Assembly (NCBI GenBank): GCA_965221555.1
Contig: OZ244895.1
Coordinates: 2,728,001 to 2,792,000 of the forward strand
Direction: 5' to 3'
Length of the DNA stretch: 64,000 nt
Source: JAJEAD01 sp965221555
GTDB lineage: Bacteria; Pseudomonadota; Gammaproteobacteria; HK1
The notes below the pieces were generated by a model, which worked only from the letters and a program-made list of their open reading frames with translations, searched no databases and had not been told where the DNA came from. This document shows, in pieces, positions 8,662-21,112 of the stretch; positions within the stretch are counted from its first letter, which is position 1, and each line of letters begins with the position of its first letter. The position numbers and the translations under genes were made by a program.

Positions 8662-9909
8662 CTAGTAGGCGGCCCGCGGTGGGGGGTGGTACAGCGGGGT
8701 AGGCAGGGCGATGCACCAGTAATAGGGCGGAGCACAGGGCACCAGCACCGGAGGCCGGGGCCAGTAGCCCGCTCCGGGGACCATCGCGGGAGCGGAATGG
8801 AGGGGCGCCAGGGTCGCGGCCGATTCCGGAGGTGGCGGCCAACCGGTATCGCCCGCGGCGCCGCCCGGCTCCGTCGTCCCCGGCCCCCACATCGCCTCGC
8901 CCGAGGCCGGAGGCACGGGCGCCTGACCACCACCCGCGTACGGATGGGAAGACCACACCGGGTATGCGGCCCCGTACTGCGCCGGCGCCGCGCCCCAGGC
9001 GCCCGTCGCGGCCCCGGCCGGCGGCGTTGGAGTGACGCTTTGCGATCCGGTGCCCGCCGCGGCCTGGGCTTCAGGTGCGGGAGGCGGCGGCGCGACCATC
9101 TCCTCGGGCGATGCCACCCCTATTCCCACCTGCCCGATAACCCACTGTGCGTTCTCCAGCGCATCGTCAAGGTCCACGTCTTCCACCGAGGCGACACTTG
9201 CCGCATCTTCGCCGGTAGTCTCGTCGCCGTTCGATGCCGCCGCTTCGGTGGTCTCGGGCGGAGCGGGCTCCGGCTCGGCGGGGGCGATCGGCTCGGTTGA
9301 ATCGGACCCGGCGTCGGTTGAATCGGCCCCGGCGGCGGCCGCGTTCGCCATCTGCTCGCTTGCGGGCGCGGCGGCGGAGGAATCGGCGGCGGTATCCTCC
9401 CCCGCTTCCAGGGCCGGGGCCGCTTCCTGCCCTGCCGCAGTCTCGGCGACCGGTTGCGCCGCCGCTTCGGCCGTCGTGGTCTGCGCGGTCGGCTCAGGGG
9501 CCGGCGCCTCCGCCGCCGCCTCGGGCTCTTGCGCGGGAGACGCCGCCGGCGCCTCGGTGGCGGAGGAACTCTGCGGCCCGTCGTTGGTGTTCAGCACGAG
9601 CACCAGGAACCCGATGATGATGAGCGGACCCCAGAGCGCGAGCGCCCCGCTGATGCCGCGCTCCCCACTCGAATCCGTGGATGCGCCTGCCGCCGGAGCC
9701 GGCGTGTAACCCGCCGCGGAGCCGCCCGCGGGCGAAGAGCCCGACCAGGGCTCGGACGACGCGGCGGGAGCCGACGGAGGCGCGGCGGGGGCGGCTTCGC
9801 CCCGCTCCGGGCCGGGATGCGACGGCTCACTCGATCGGGTCTTGCCTTTCGTGGCGCGCTTGCGGCCACCTCCGCCTCCGGATCCCTCCGGGTGTTCTCC
9901 GTCAACCAT
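8662..9909 (-). CDS. Ala/Pro-rich single-pass membrane protein of unknown function
   Basis: I do not recognise this roughly 415-residue protein. From the start it shows a basic stretch (GRKRATKGKTR), an Ala/Pro/Ser linker, one transmembrane helix at about residues 89-106 (LWGPLIIIGFLVLVL), then about 150 residues of low-complexity Ala/Glu/Pro/Thr sequence, a short more ordered acidic piece (DVDLDDALENAQWVIGQVGIGVA), and a Pro/Tyr-rich tail ending PPPRAAY. This looks like a membrane anchor with a disordered extracytoplasmic or cytoplasmic tail. ATG 9909 is favoured (GGGAG about 11 nt upstream). It is divergent from purL. Confidence 0.6.
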   Translation of the reverse strand: MVDGEHPEGSGGGGGRKRATKGKTRSSEPSHPGPERGEAAPAAPPSAPAASSEPWSGSSPAGGSAAGYTPAPAAGASTDSSGERGISGALALWGPLIIIGFLVLVLNTNDGPQSSSATEAPAASPAQEPEAAAEAPAPEPTAQTTTAEAAAQPVAETAAGQEAAPALEAGEDTAADSSAAAPASEQMANAAAAGADSTDAGSDSTEPIAPAEPEPAPPETTEAAASNGDETTGEDAASVASVEDVDLDDALENAQWVIGQVGIGVASPEEMVAPPPPAPEAQAAAGTGSQSVTPTPPAGAATGAWGAAPAQYGAAYPVWSSHPYAGGGQAPVPPASGEAMWGPGTTEPGGAAGDTGWPPPPESAATLAPLHSAPAMVPGAGYWPRPPVLVPCAPPYYWCIALPTPLYHPPPRAAY

Positions 9910-10016
9910 CTCCGGTGCGACTCCCAAGCTCGCGAGTTTTCAGGAAAAGTCCATAAATGGTAGCACGCCGAACGCCTTGTTAAAGCGCGTCGAGGGCTCC
10001 CGCGCACGCTCTTTCC

Positions 10017-13946
<3,930 letters not shown>

Positions 13947-14049
13947 CCCAGCCTCGTCACCGATGCTCCCTTAATAGTCTCGCTTTGGACCGCGCGCAAG
14001 CTTGGCCGCTGGGTGTGTGGGGTGTGGAGACCAACCCGGCTCACAGCTC

Positions 14050-14242
14050 CTCTTCCTGCCGCCCTGACTTCAATCCCATCGAACTGGCCTTTGCCAAGCT
14101 CAAGGCAAGGTTCCGAAAAGCGGCCGGGAGAACCATCGACGACCTCTGGCAAACCATCGGCCACATCTGCCGGACCTTCTCGCCATAAATAAATTCTTCA
14201 ACGACGCCGGCCACCTCTCAACGTGATCGGATTTCATTCCAG
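14050..14242 (+). mobile_element. IS630-family transposase C-terminal remnant, copy 1
   Basis: The translation shows the hallmark C-terminal end of IS630-type DDE transposases: DFNPIELAFAKLKARFRKAAGRT with the catalytic Glu in the NPIE segment. A frame change near 14187 leads into FFNDAGHLST and a stop. The codons before DFNPIE that normally encode PPYSP are partly deleted. It lies about 100 bp past purL and is the left bracket of the ATPase/DUF4276 module; copy 2 is at 16711-16910. Confidence 0.8.
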
Positions 14243-14356
14243 CCTCCAGGCGGATTGCCAGCCCGGAAGAGTTGTCGCGATAATCAACACACTGGCTGAA
14301 CCGCATCGTCACCCTGTCGCGACTTCGGCGCGGCGGCGGGAAACCGAGAAGGAACC

Positions 14357-15796
14357 ATGCTCACCCGCCTTGAAGTGGACGGCTTCAAGAACCTCATCGA
14401 TTTCTCGGTCGAGTTCGGCCCCTGCACCTGCATCGCCGGGCCGAATGGTATCGGGAAGTCGAACATCTTCGACGCAATCCGGTTTCTTTCGCTGCTCGCC
14501 GATCACCCGATCATCGAGGCCGCGACACTGATCAGAACGGGCACCGGGGACTTTGACCGGCTGGACGACCTGTTCTTCCGAAGCGGGACCGAGCGTCGGG
14601 ACTCGTTCAGGATCGCCGCCGAGATGCTGGTCGAACACGATGTGACCGACGATTTCGGGCGGCCGAGCAAGGCAACCTCCACCCTCCTTCGATATGAGCT
14701 TGAAATCGGCAGAAAATCGACGACCTCTAGCGATCGCGACCAACCCTTCGATATCGAACTGCGTTCCGAATCGCTCCACCCAATCCGCAAGGGCGACGCC
14801 AACAAACGGCTCCGGTTCCCACATTCCGCATCGAAATTTCGAAAACATCTCGTACAAAATCAGCGATTCACCACCTCGGGCTACATCTCTACCGTTCCCG
14901 ACGATGATTCGGGACCGGAGATTGTGGTGCACCAGGATGGCGGCTCACGGGGGCCAGGACAGAAGGCGCCGGCCCGCAAGGCGCCGCGAACCATTGTCGG
15001 CACCACCAACACGGTTGCCACTCCGACCATCCTGGCGGCGCGGCGCGAAATGCAAAGCTGGAGGCTGCTTGCCCTGGAGCCGAGCGCCATGCGTCAACCG
15101 GATCGCCTCGGGCGGGACACGGACATCGTCTCGGATAACGGCGCGCATCTGGCGGCCGCACTTTATCGACTGAGACGCGCCGATGCCGAGACCGGTGACA
15201 TTATCGGGCGAATCTCGGCGCGCCTGATGGAGTTGGTCCCCGTGCGGAAAGTGGATGTCGTCCTCGACAGCGTTCGGCAATTACTCTCCCTGTCGGTGAC
15301 CGAGCTGGACGGCGGACAGTTCTCTGCCGGCGCGATTTCTGACGGCACCCTGCGTTTCCTCGCCCTTGCCATATTGGCCGAAGACCCGAAGGCGCGAGGC
15401 CTGCTCTGCATCGAGGAGCCGGAGAACGGCATTCACCCGGAAAGACTGGATTCGATGGCAAATCTGATACGCGATCTGGCCACCGATCCCAGAGAAGAAC
15501 CGGGAGACGACAATGTCCTGCGTCAGGTCATCGTCGCGACACATTCGCCTTACTTCCTCCAGCTTCAGGACAAGGATGACGTTCTGTTGGCGAGAGAAGT
15601 CTCCTATCGCTGTAGCGACAGCCCCGTCCGCGCCCTCAGATGTTACCCGCTACAGGGCAGCTGGCGGACGAGTGGCGCAGGCGCGAACCGCGGTTTTTCG
15701 ACCACCGCAATGCTCAGCTATCTCCGTCCTCCGGAAGCGGCCCAATTAACCCTGCCGTTGGAATTCCGGTCGACAGGGCCGGCGCCCTCTCCGTGA
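14357..15796 (+). CDS. AAA ATPase (SMC/OLD-like, AAA_21 type), probable defence gene
   Basis: A 479-residue ABC-type ATPase. Walker A is GPNGIGKSN near residues 34-42, the strand before it reads LEVDGFKNLIDFSVEF, the Walker B region is LLCIEEPENGIHPERL, and the switch His follows in VATHSPYFL. This architecture is shared by OLD-like and AbiL/Rlo-type ATPases. The start has AAGGAACC immediately upstream. It overlaps the DUF4276 gene by the 4 bases GTGA, so the two are translationally coupled. The pair sits between two IS630 remnants, suggesting it arrived as a unit. The antiphage role is inferred from the family pairing and is not shown here. Confidence 0.75.
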   Translation: MLTRLEVDGFKNLIDFSVEFGPCTCIAGPNGIGKSNIFDAIRFLSLLADHPIIEAATLIRTGTGDFDRLDDLFFRSGTERRDSFRIAAEMLVEHDVTDDFGRPSKATSTLLRYELEIGRKSTTSSDRDQPFDIELRSESLHPIRKGDANKRLRFPHSASKFRKHLVQNQRFTTSGYISTVPDDDSGPEIVVHQDGGSRGPGQKAPARKAPRTIVGTTNTVATPTILAARREMQSWRLLALEPSAMRQPDRLGRDTDIVSDNGAHLAAALYRLRRADAETGDIIGRISARLMELVPVRKVDVVLDSVRQLLSLSVTELDGGQFSAGAISDGTLRFLALAILAEDPKARGLLCIEEPENGIHPERLDSMANLIRDLATDPREEPGDDNVLRQVIVATHSPYFLQLQDKDDVLLAREVSYRCSDSPVRALRCYPLQGSWRTSGAGANRGFSTTAMLSYLRPPEAAQLTLPLEFRSTGPAPSP

Positions 15797-16434
15797 GCAC
15801 ACGGACTGTACGATTCGCCCTGCTCTGCGAAGGAAGCTCGGATGGCGCACTTGTCCCGCATCTGGAGAAGCTGCTGCTCCACTACGGCGCGACCGAAGCG
15901 ACGGGAACGCCCGTACCTCTTAGCTCGTTATCTCTTAGCGAGGCGGAATCAGTTTCGTCACTGGGCGGCAAGATAAGCGAATTCCTATCCACCGACTCAG
16001 GCCATGACCTGCTGTTCGTGCATCGCGACGCCGACAGAGCTGGTCATGCAGCCAGACTGCAGGAAATCCGCACCGGCATCGCCGAAGCCGACCCGAACGC
16101 CCGATGGGTCCCCGTCATTCCCGTGAGAGCGACGGAAGCCTGGATCCTGCTGGACGAAGCGGAGATTCGGAAGGTTGCCGGAAATCCGAACGGGAAGGCA
16201 GTGCTGGACTTGCCGAGGCCATCCCAAGTGGAACAGGTCGCTGACCCCAAGTCGATGCTGGAGGACGTCTTGTGCCAGGCCAGCGAGCACGCCGGACGCC
16301 GATTGCGAAGATTCAAAAGCAATTTCCCGAAGCATCGCAGCATCCTGCTCCAGCAGTTGCCCATAGGAGGCCCCCTGGAGCAGGTCGCCGGATGGAGTCG
16401 GCTGCGGGACGCGGTGACCGCGTTTCTGGTCTGA
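15793..16434 (+). CDS. DUF4276-type TOPRIM-like protein, partner of the ATPase
   Basis: A 213-residue protein starting at GTG 15793, whose bases overlap the TGA of the ATPase gene. It begins TVRFALLCEGSSDGALVPHLEKLL with an acidic residue in the first strand, and then has the motif LLFVHRDADRAGH, which resembles the DxD of TOPRIM folds. It ends with a Lys/Arg-rich helical part. DUF4276 proteins are commonly next to AAA ATPases of this kind. A nuclease role is inferred from the fold resemblance only. Confidence 0.65.
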   Translation: MSTRTVRFALLCEGSSDGALVPHLEKLLLHYGATEATGTPVPLSSLSLSEAESVSSLGGKISEFLSTDSGHDLLFVHRDADRAGHAARLQEIRTGIAEADPNARWVPVIPVRATEAWILLDEAEIRKVAGNPNGKAVLDLPRPSQVEQVADPKSMLEDVLCQASEHAGRRLRRFKSNFPKHRSILLQQLPIGGPLEQVAGWSRLRDAVTAFLV

Positions 16435-16436
16435 AT

Positions 16437-16696
16437 TCCCACATGCGCCCGGCGGAAACACCGCCATCGACCACATTGACGCTGTCGGTGCAGTCGCTGG
16501 CCTCGTCGCTGGCAAGGTGGGGTATCAGGCGGGCGACCTCTTCCGGCTCGCCATAGCGGCGTGGCGGCGGCGAGCGGCTGGTTACTGCCGAAGCCGCCCA
16601 CGCCGTGTAGCGCCTCCAGGACGCGTAGCATCCCCGTGTCGATCGGTGAGGGGTTGACCGTGTTGACGCGGATATTGACGCCACGCGCCCTCGTTC
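16437..16696 (-). pseudogene. Short-chain dehydrogenase C-terminal fragment, frameshifted
   Basis: On the minus strand one frame reads RVNTVNPSPIDTGMLRVLE, the segment after the SDR active site. A second frame continues YGEPEEVARLIPHLASDEAS and SVNVVDGGVSAG, the classical SDR C-terminus. The frame change near 16560 and absence of the N-terminal Rossmann part make this a dead fragment. It is wedged between the DUF4276 gene and the second IS630 remnant. Confidence 0.7.
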
Positions 16697-16710
16697 CCGG
16701 CGCACAGATT

Positions 16711-16910
16711 CTCTTGTTGCCGCCCTGACTTCAATACCATCGAACTGGCTTTCGCCAAGCTCAAGGCACGGTTCCGAAAGGCGACCGAGAGAACCGTCGA
16801 AGGCTTCTGGCAAACCAGTGGCCACATCTCCCGGACCCTCTCGTCACAAGTATGTAATGAATACTTCAACGCCGCCAGCCACATCTCAACGTGATCGGAT
16901 TCCGTCCCAG
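16711..16910 (+). mobile_element. IS630-family transposase C-terminal remnant, copy 2
   Basis: This copy reads DFNTIELAFAKLKARFRKAT through to NEYFNAASHIST and a stop in one frame, matching the IS630 transposase C-terminus. It is in the same orientation as copy 1 at 14050-14242 and shares its deletion before DFN(P/T)IE, so the two copies are related by duplication rather than being independent insertions. The 150 bp after it, up to hsdR, is AT-rich and holds nothing recognised. Confidence 0.8.
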
Positions 16911-17059
16911 ATTGCGCGGGAGACAGTTATGTTTCTCAAGGCGAAGTATTATTGAATTGTCCTGCAATACGCAGTCTTGATGTCTTGTAACTTTCAGATT
17001 GAATCTACAAGGTTGCGCAGCGCGTCATGACACTTGGCGAAATCATGGTATCGTCGTGA

Positions 17060-20000
17060 TCACGCTGCCCAGCGCGCCGACAACACTTCCGCCTGTTGCA
17101 GTACCGTTTGCACTGCGGCGTCCTGAAGATCCGGGGGGTAGCCGTGTTTGCGGAGGATGCGTTTGACGAGGACGCGCATACGGGCGCGGGCCGGGGCGCG
17201 GTGTTGCCAGTCTATCGAGGCGCTGCCTTTCAGGCTGTTCAGCAGTTCCTGGGCGATAACGCGGAGGTGATCGTTGCCCATGACTTCGACGGCGCTCTCG
17301 TTGCGAGCGAGCGCGTCGTAGAAGGCGATTTCCTCCGGGCTCAGCCCCTCCTCCTCGCCGCGCCGGTGGGCGGCGCGGATGTCGCGGGCGAGACCGATCA
17401 GTTCCTGAAGCACTTCCGCCGTGGTAATGGCGTTGTTGTGGTAGCGCGCGACCGCTTCCGCCAGCCGCTCGGAGAAGGCACGCGTCTCGACGACATTGAC
17501 GCGGCTTCGGGAGCGCAATTCGCCGTCGAGGAGCTTGCGCAGCGCTTCCAGAGCGAGGTTCTTTTTCTCCATGTCCTGCACTTCGGCCAGGAACTCGTCT
17601 GAGAGGATGGAGATGTCCGGTGTTTCCAGACCGGCAGCCTTCAGTATATCGACGATCTCAGTCGAGACCACGGCTCGGCTGACGATCTGCTGCACGGCCA
17701 GGTCCCGCTCAGCGGAGGACGCGCCGGCGCCAGGCGCGCTCTTGGCGAGTGCGGCGCGGACGGTCTGGAAGAAGCCCACATCCTCGCGGATGGCGCGCGC
17801 CACGTCGCTGGCGGCAGCGAGCGCGAACGCCCGCGAGAGCGCCAGCACGGCGTCGCCGAAGCGGCGATGGGCGTGTTTCTTGCCCTCCTCGGTCTCTTCC
17901 CTGGCCGCCTCACGCTGTTGTAGGGCGAGTACCCAATCGATGGCGCCGGCAAGCGCGGCGAGCCGGTCCTGCGGCGAGCCTTCAAGCCCCGTGCGATAGT
18001 CGAAACCGTGAAACATGGCGCGCACGATCTCGTGCTTCTCCCGCAGTGCCGCCACGGCTTCGGCCTCGTCGATACCGGCATGCTGCCGGTCGTCGCGCGA
18101 ATACTGGCCAAGGGCCGATTTCAGGTTCTGCGCGATGCCTATGTAGTCCACTATCAGCCCGGCCGGCTTGTCGCGGAACACGCGGTTGACGCGGGCGATG
18201 GCTTGCATGAGCCCATGCCCGCGCATCGGCTTGTCGACATACATGGTGTGCAGGCTGGGCGCGTCGAAGCCGGTCAGCCACATGTCGCGCACGATCGCGA
18301 TCTTCAGCGCGTCGTCCGGGTCCTTGATCCGCTTCGCCAGCAGATCACGCCGCGCCTTGCCGCCGATATGCCGTTGCCATTCGCCGGGGTCTGACGCCGC
18401 GCCGGTCATGACGATCTTGATCGCGCCCTTCTCGTCGTCATCGCTGTGCCAGACCGGGCGCAGCCGGACGATCTCGTCATAGAGCGCGACGCAGATCCGC
18501 CGGCTCATGCACACAATCATGGCCTTGCCGTCGAGGCCGGCGACACGGCTCTCGAAATGCTCCACCAGGTCGCGGCCGATCAGGCGCAGGCGTTTCTCCG
18601 TGCCGACCACGGCCTCGACATTGGCCCACCGGCGCTTGAGCCGTTCCTGCTCGCCTTCGGACTCGTCCTCGGTCAGCGATGCGATTTCGTCGTCGAGCGC
18701 CGGCTTCTCGTCCTCGTCGAGTTCGATGCGGGCGAGGCGGCTCTCATAGTAGATCGGCACCGTCGCGCCGTCCTCGACGCCCCGATTGATGTCATAGACG
18801 TCGATGTAGTGGCCGAACACGACCGGCGTGCTTACGTCCTCCTCCTCGATCGGCGTACCGGTGAATCCGATGAAGGAAGCGTTCGGCAGGGCGTCGCGCA
18901 GATACTTGGCGAAGCCGTAGGAGAGTTCGCCGGTCGTGCGCGCCACCTTCGCCCTGAAGCCGTACTGGCTGCGATGCGCCTCGTCGGCGATGACGACGAC
19001 GTTGCGTCGGTCGGTGAGCAAGGGATAGTCGTTTTCGCCCGGCTTGGGCGTGAACTTCTGGATGGTGGTAAACACCACGCCGCCGGAAGGACGGGTCAGG
19101 ACCCGCTGCAAATCCTCGCGGCTCTCGGCCTGTTGCGGGGTCTGGCGCAGCAGGTCACGGCACAGGGAGAAGGTTCGGAACAACTGGTCGTCGAGGTCGT
19201 TGCGGTCGGTGATAACGACGACGGTCGGGTTTTCCAATTCCGGGTGGGCGATAATCTGCCCAGCATAGAACGCCATGAGCAGGCTCTTGCCGGAGCCTTG
19301 CGTGTGCCAGATCACGCCGATGCGTCGGTCACCCTCCGGCTGCAACGCAACCGAAGGCAATCCGTATGCGGCCCGGTCCTCGCGCACACCCGGAGCAAGT
19401 CCGGGCGACGCCCGCAATGTGGAAGCGACCGCGCGCCGTACCGCGTGGAACTGGTGGTAGCCCGCCACAATCTTGACCAGCCCATCGCCCGTGTCTCCGA
19501 ACACGGTGAAATCGCGGATCAGCTCCAGAAACCAGGTCTTGTCGAATACGCCTTTGATGACGGTTGCGATTTCCGGTGCGCCCTTCGGGGCGATGGAGGA
19601 CCCATCAACGGTGCGCCACGGCATGAATCTCTCAAGGTTGGCCGTCAGCGAGCCGAGGCGCGCCCGCAGTCCATCAGAGGTCGCGAGCACGGCGTTGGTG
19701 CGAAACAGGGAAGGGATTTCGGCCTTGTAGGTCCGGAGCTGGTTGAACGCCCCTTCGAGAGTGGCGCTCCCGCCGCCGGGGTTCTTCAGCTCGATCACGG
19801 CGAGTGGCAGGCCGTTGACGAACAGCACGATATCCACCCGGCGGCTGTTCTGCCCCTCGATGACCGTGAACTGGTTCACCGCAAGCCAGTCATTGGCCTC
19901 GATGTTGGCGAAGTCGAGCAGCCGGACGGCGTCGCCGCCGATGCTGCCATCCTCCCTAGCGAGCTCGACGGGCGCGCCCTCGACCAGATAGCGATGCAGG

Positions 20001-20263
20001 CGGCGGTTCTCTTCAATGAGCGAGGGTGACTCCGCCTGGCGCAGCTTGCGCTGCACCTCCTCCAGCGCCTCGTCGGGCAAATGCGGGTTCAGGCGCGCGA
20101 GCGCCGCACGGAGCCGGCCGGCCAGCAGCACCTCGCTATGGCTGCCGCGCTCCGGCACCGAACCCTCCGGGCCGATGTCCGGCCCGCGCAGCACGGCGTA
20201 GCCCAACCCGGCAAACCAGGCGAGCGCGGCGTCCTCCACCTCGGACTCGGTGACGGCGCTCAT
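17060..20263 (-). CDS. hsdR: Type I restriction enzyme, R (endonuclease/translocase) subunit
   Basis: A 1067-residue HsdR. The N-terminal PD-(D/E)xK nuclease shows VDIVLFVNGLPLAVIELKNP. The SF2 motor shows Walker A HTQGSGKS near residue 320, DEAH (VVIADEAHRS) near 428 and FIGFTGTPI. A long C-terminal helical region binds the methylase core. ATG 20263 gives MSAVTESEVEDAALAWFAGLGY, the normal family start. It is the last gene of the operon beginning at hsdM, but a chimeric remnant and a 145-bp gap separate it from the genes upstream. Confidence 0.95.
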   Translation of the reverse strand: MSAVTESEVEDAALAWFAGLGYAVLRGPDIGPEGSVPERGSHSEVLLAGRLRAALARLNPHLPDEALEEVQRKLRQAESPSLIEENRRLHRYLVEGAPVELAREDGSIGGDAVRLLDFANIEANDWLAVNQFTVIEGQNSRRVDIVLFVNGLPLAVIELKNPGGGSATLEGAFNQLRTYKAEIPSLFRTNAVLATSDGLRARLGSLTANLERFMPWRTVDGSSIAPKGAPEIATVIKGVFDKTWFLELIRDFTVFGDTGDGLVKIVAGYHQFHAVRRAVASTLRASPGLAPGVREDRAAYGLPSVALQPEGDRRIGVIWHTQGSGKSLLMAFYAGQIIAHPELENPTVVVITDRNDLDDQLFRTFSLCRDLLRQTPQQAESREDLQRVLTRPSGGVVFTTIQKFTPKPGENDYPLLTDRRNVVVIADEAHRSQYGFRAKVARTTGELSYGFAKYLRDALPNASFIGFTGTPIEEEDVSTPVVFGHYIDVYDINRGVEDGATVPIYYESRLARIELDEDEKPALDDEIASLTEDESEGEQERLKRRWANVEAVVGTEKRLRLIGRDLVEHFESRVAGLDGKAMIVCMSRRICVALYDEIVRLRPVWHSDDDEKGAIKIVMTGAASDPGEWQRHIGGKARRDLLAKRIKDPDDALKIAIVRDMWLTGFDAPSLHTMYVDKPMRGHGLMQAIARVNRVFRDKPAGLIVDYIGIAQNLKSALGQYSRDDRQHAGIDEAEAVAALREKHEIVRAMFHGFDYRTGLEGSPQDRLAALAGAIDWVLALQQREAAREETEEGKKHAHRRFGDAVLALSRAFALAAASDVARAIREDVGFFQTVRAALAKSAPGAGASSAERDLAVQQIVSRAVVSTEIVDILKAAGLETPDISILSDEFLAEVQDMEKKNLALEALRKLLDGELRSRSRVNVVETRAFSERLAEAVARYHNNAITTAEVLQELIGLARDIRAAHRRGEEEGLSPEEIAFYDALARNESAVEVMGNDHLRVIAQELLNSLKGSASIDWQHRAPARARMRVLVKRILRKHGYPPDLQDAAVQTVLQQAEVLSARWAA

Positions 20264-20408
20264 GCGGCGGACGCTCGGCGACGCACCCACCGCCGCCCCT
20301 CGGTTCGAACTACCAAGGAATCCTTACCAGTTGACCCGGCTTCCAATTCTTCGCCGGACCCCCAGCACCGAATCCCAGCCCGGGTAAGCTTATCGGCGAG
20401 AGGGATGT

Positions 20409-20609
20409 TCATCCCAACCCCCCGGGCGCGCGCCCGAGCTCGTCGAAGGCCCCGGAACTCCTGACGCCCAACATCCGGAACGCATCCCGATAGAGTGTCT
20501 GCCCCTCAAACGTGCTCGCCACCAGCGCGCGCAATACGGCGTAGCCCATTCCAGCAAGTCGGGCGAGCGCGGCGGCCTTCCACTCGGATTCAGTGAAAGC
20601 CAACATCAA
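20409..20609 (-). pseudogene. Chimeric remnant: HsdR N-terminus joined to Xre/ImmA C-terminus
   Basis: The 66-residue frame starts FTESEWKAAALARLAGMGYAVL, matching residues 4-25 of HsdR (VTESEVEDAALAWFAGLGYAVL is the HsdR counterpart). It then continues ALVASTFEGQTLYRDAFRMLG, nearly identical to the end of the Xre/ImmA protein encoded at 21109-22266. At DNA level, bases 20464-20528 repeat 21164-21228 with about five mismatches. Its ATG overlaps the stop of the DUF4411 gene by 4 nt, so it may still be translated. I read it as a recombination scar and not a functional gene. Confidence 0.75.
20464..20528. repeat. 65-bp direct repeat, copy A (partner at 21164-21228)
   Basis: This stretch and 21164-21228, exactly 700 bp away, differ at about five positions. 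Both encode the ALVASTxEGQTLYRDAFRMLG segment on the minus strand. The interval between them contains the DUF4411 gene, so the repeats could mark an insertion or duplication of that gene. Confidence 0.8.
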
Positions 20610-21112
20610 GCTGCCATCCTGCCATCACCCAGAATGAATCTTGCGCGCTCGCGGCGGAGCATGACGTAGGGGGTCATGCAACGCAGACCAAGCCCAATGC
20701 AGGCATTGGGAATCTTGATCTTCCTGGTGGTATCGGCGGGCACCTCGTGCGTGACGACGACGCACTGATGTGCCAACGCGTGCGCGACAAGCCAGTAGTC
20801 GGCGACCTGCAGGAAGGTCGCGACGGCAGCCGGTTGGTATCCTTGGCCGCTCGCCCAATCGCTCACGACGCGAAGCGCTGGCAACACGGTGTCATCCATC
20901 GGCAGGAAGAACCTTTCGCCACGCACGATCGCCCACTCTGCAAGCTCGTCGTCGCCTGCCCGCAGTTCGTCCGCGACCTTATCGATGCTTGCGACTTTGC
21001 CGGTGTCGTTCTTTTCGACCATCCAATCCCAAAAGGCAGGGCAGAAATCGAAGCCATAGTGCAGATTCTTGGCTTGGATGAATACATTCGCGTCGATGAG
21101 ATAATCGGTCAT
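20606..21112 (-). CDS. DUF4411 family PIN-like protein (putative toxin)
   Basis: A 168-residue protein starting MTDYLIDANVFIQAKNLHYGFDFCPAFWDW. The first acidic residue in YLIDANVF, the central E/D residues (VADELRAGDDE) and a late Asp (QVADYWLVAHAL) are placed as in PIN-type ribonucleases, and the WDWM region is typical of DUF4411. It overlaps the upstream Xre/ImmA gene by ATGA and the downstream remnant by ATGA. DUF4411 genes are commonly paired with ImmA-type genes and described as toxin-antitoxin-like. Nuclease activity here is inferred. Confidence 0.75.
   Translation of the reverse strand: MTDYLIDANVFIQAKNLHYGFDFCPAFWDWMVEKNDTGKVASIDKVADELRAGDDELAEWAIVRGERFFLPMDDTVLPALRVVSDWASGQGYQPAAVATFLQVADYWLVAHALAHQCVVVTHEVPADTTRKIKIPNACIGLGLRCMTPYVMLRRERARFILGDGRMAA

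Noticed and set aside
18446..20029. 527-codon open frame antisense to hsdR
   Set aside because: Shadow of hsdR, whose motor and nuclease motifs are clear on the other strand.
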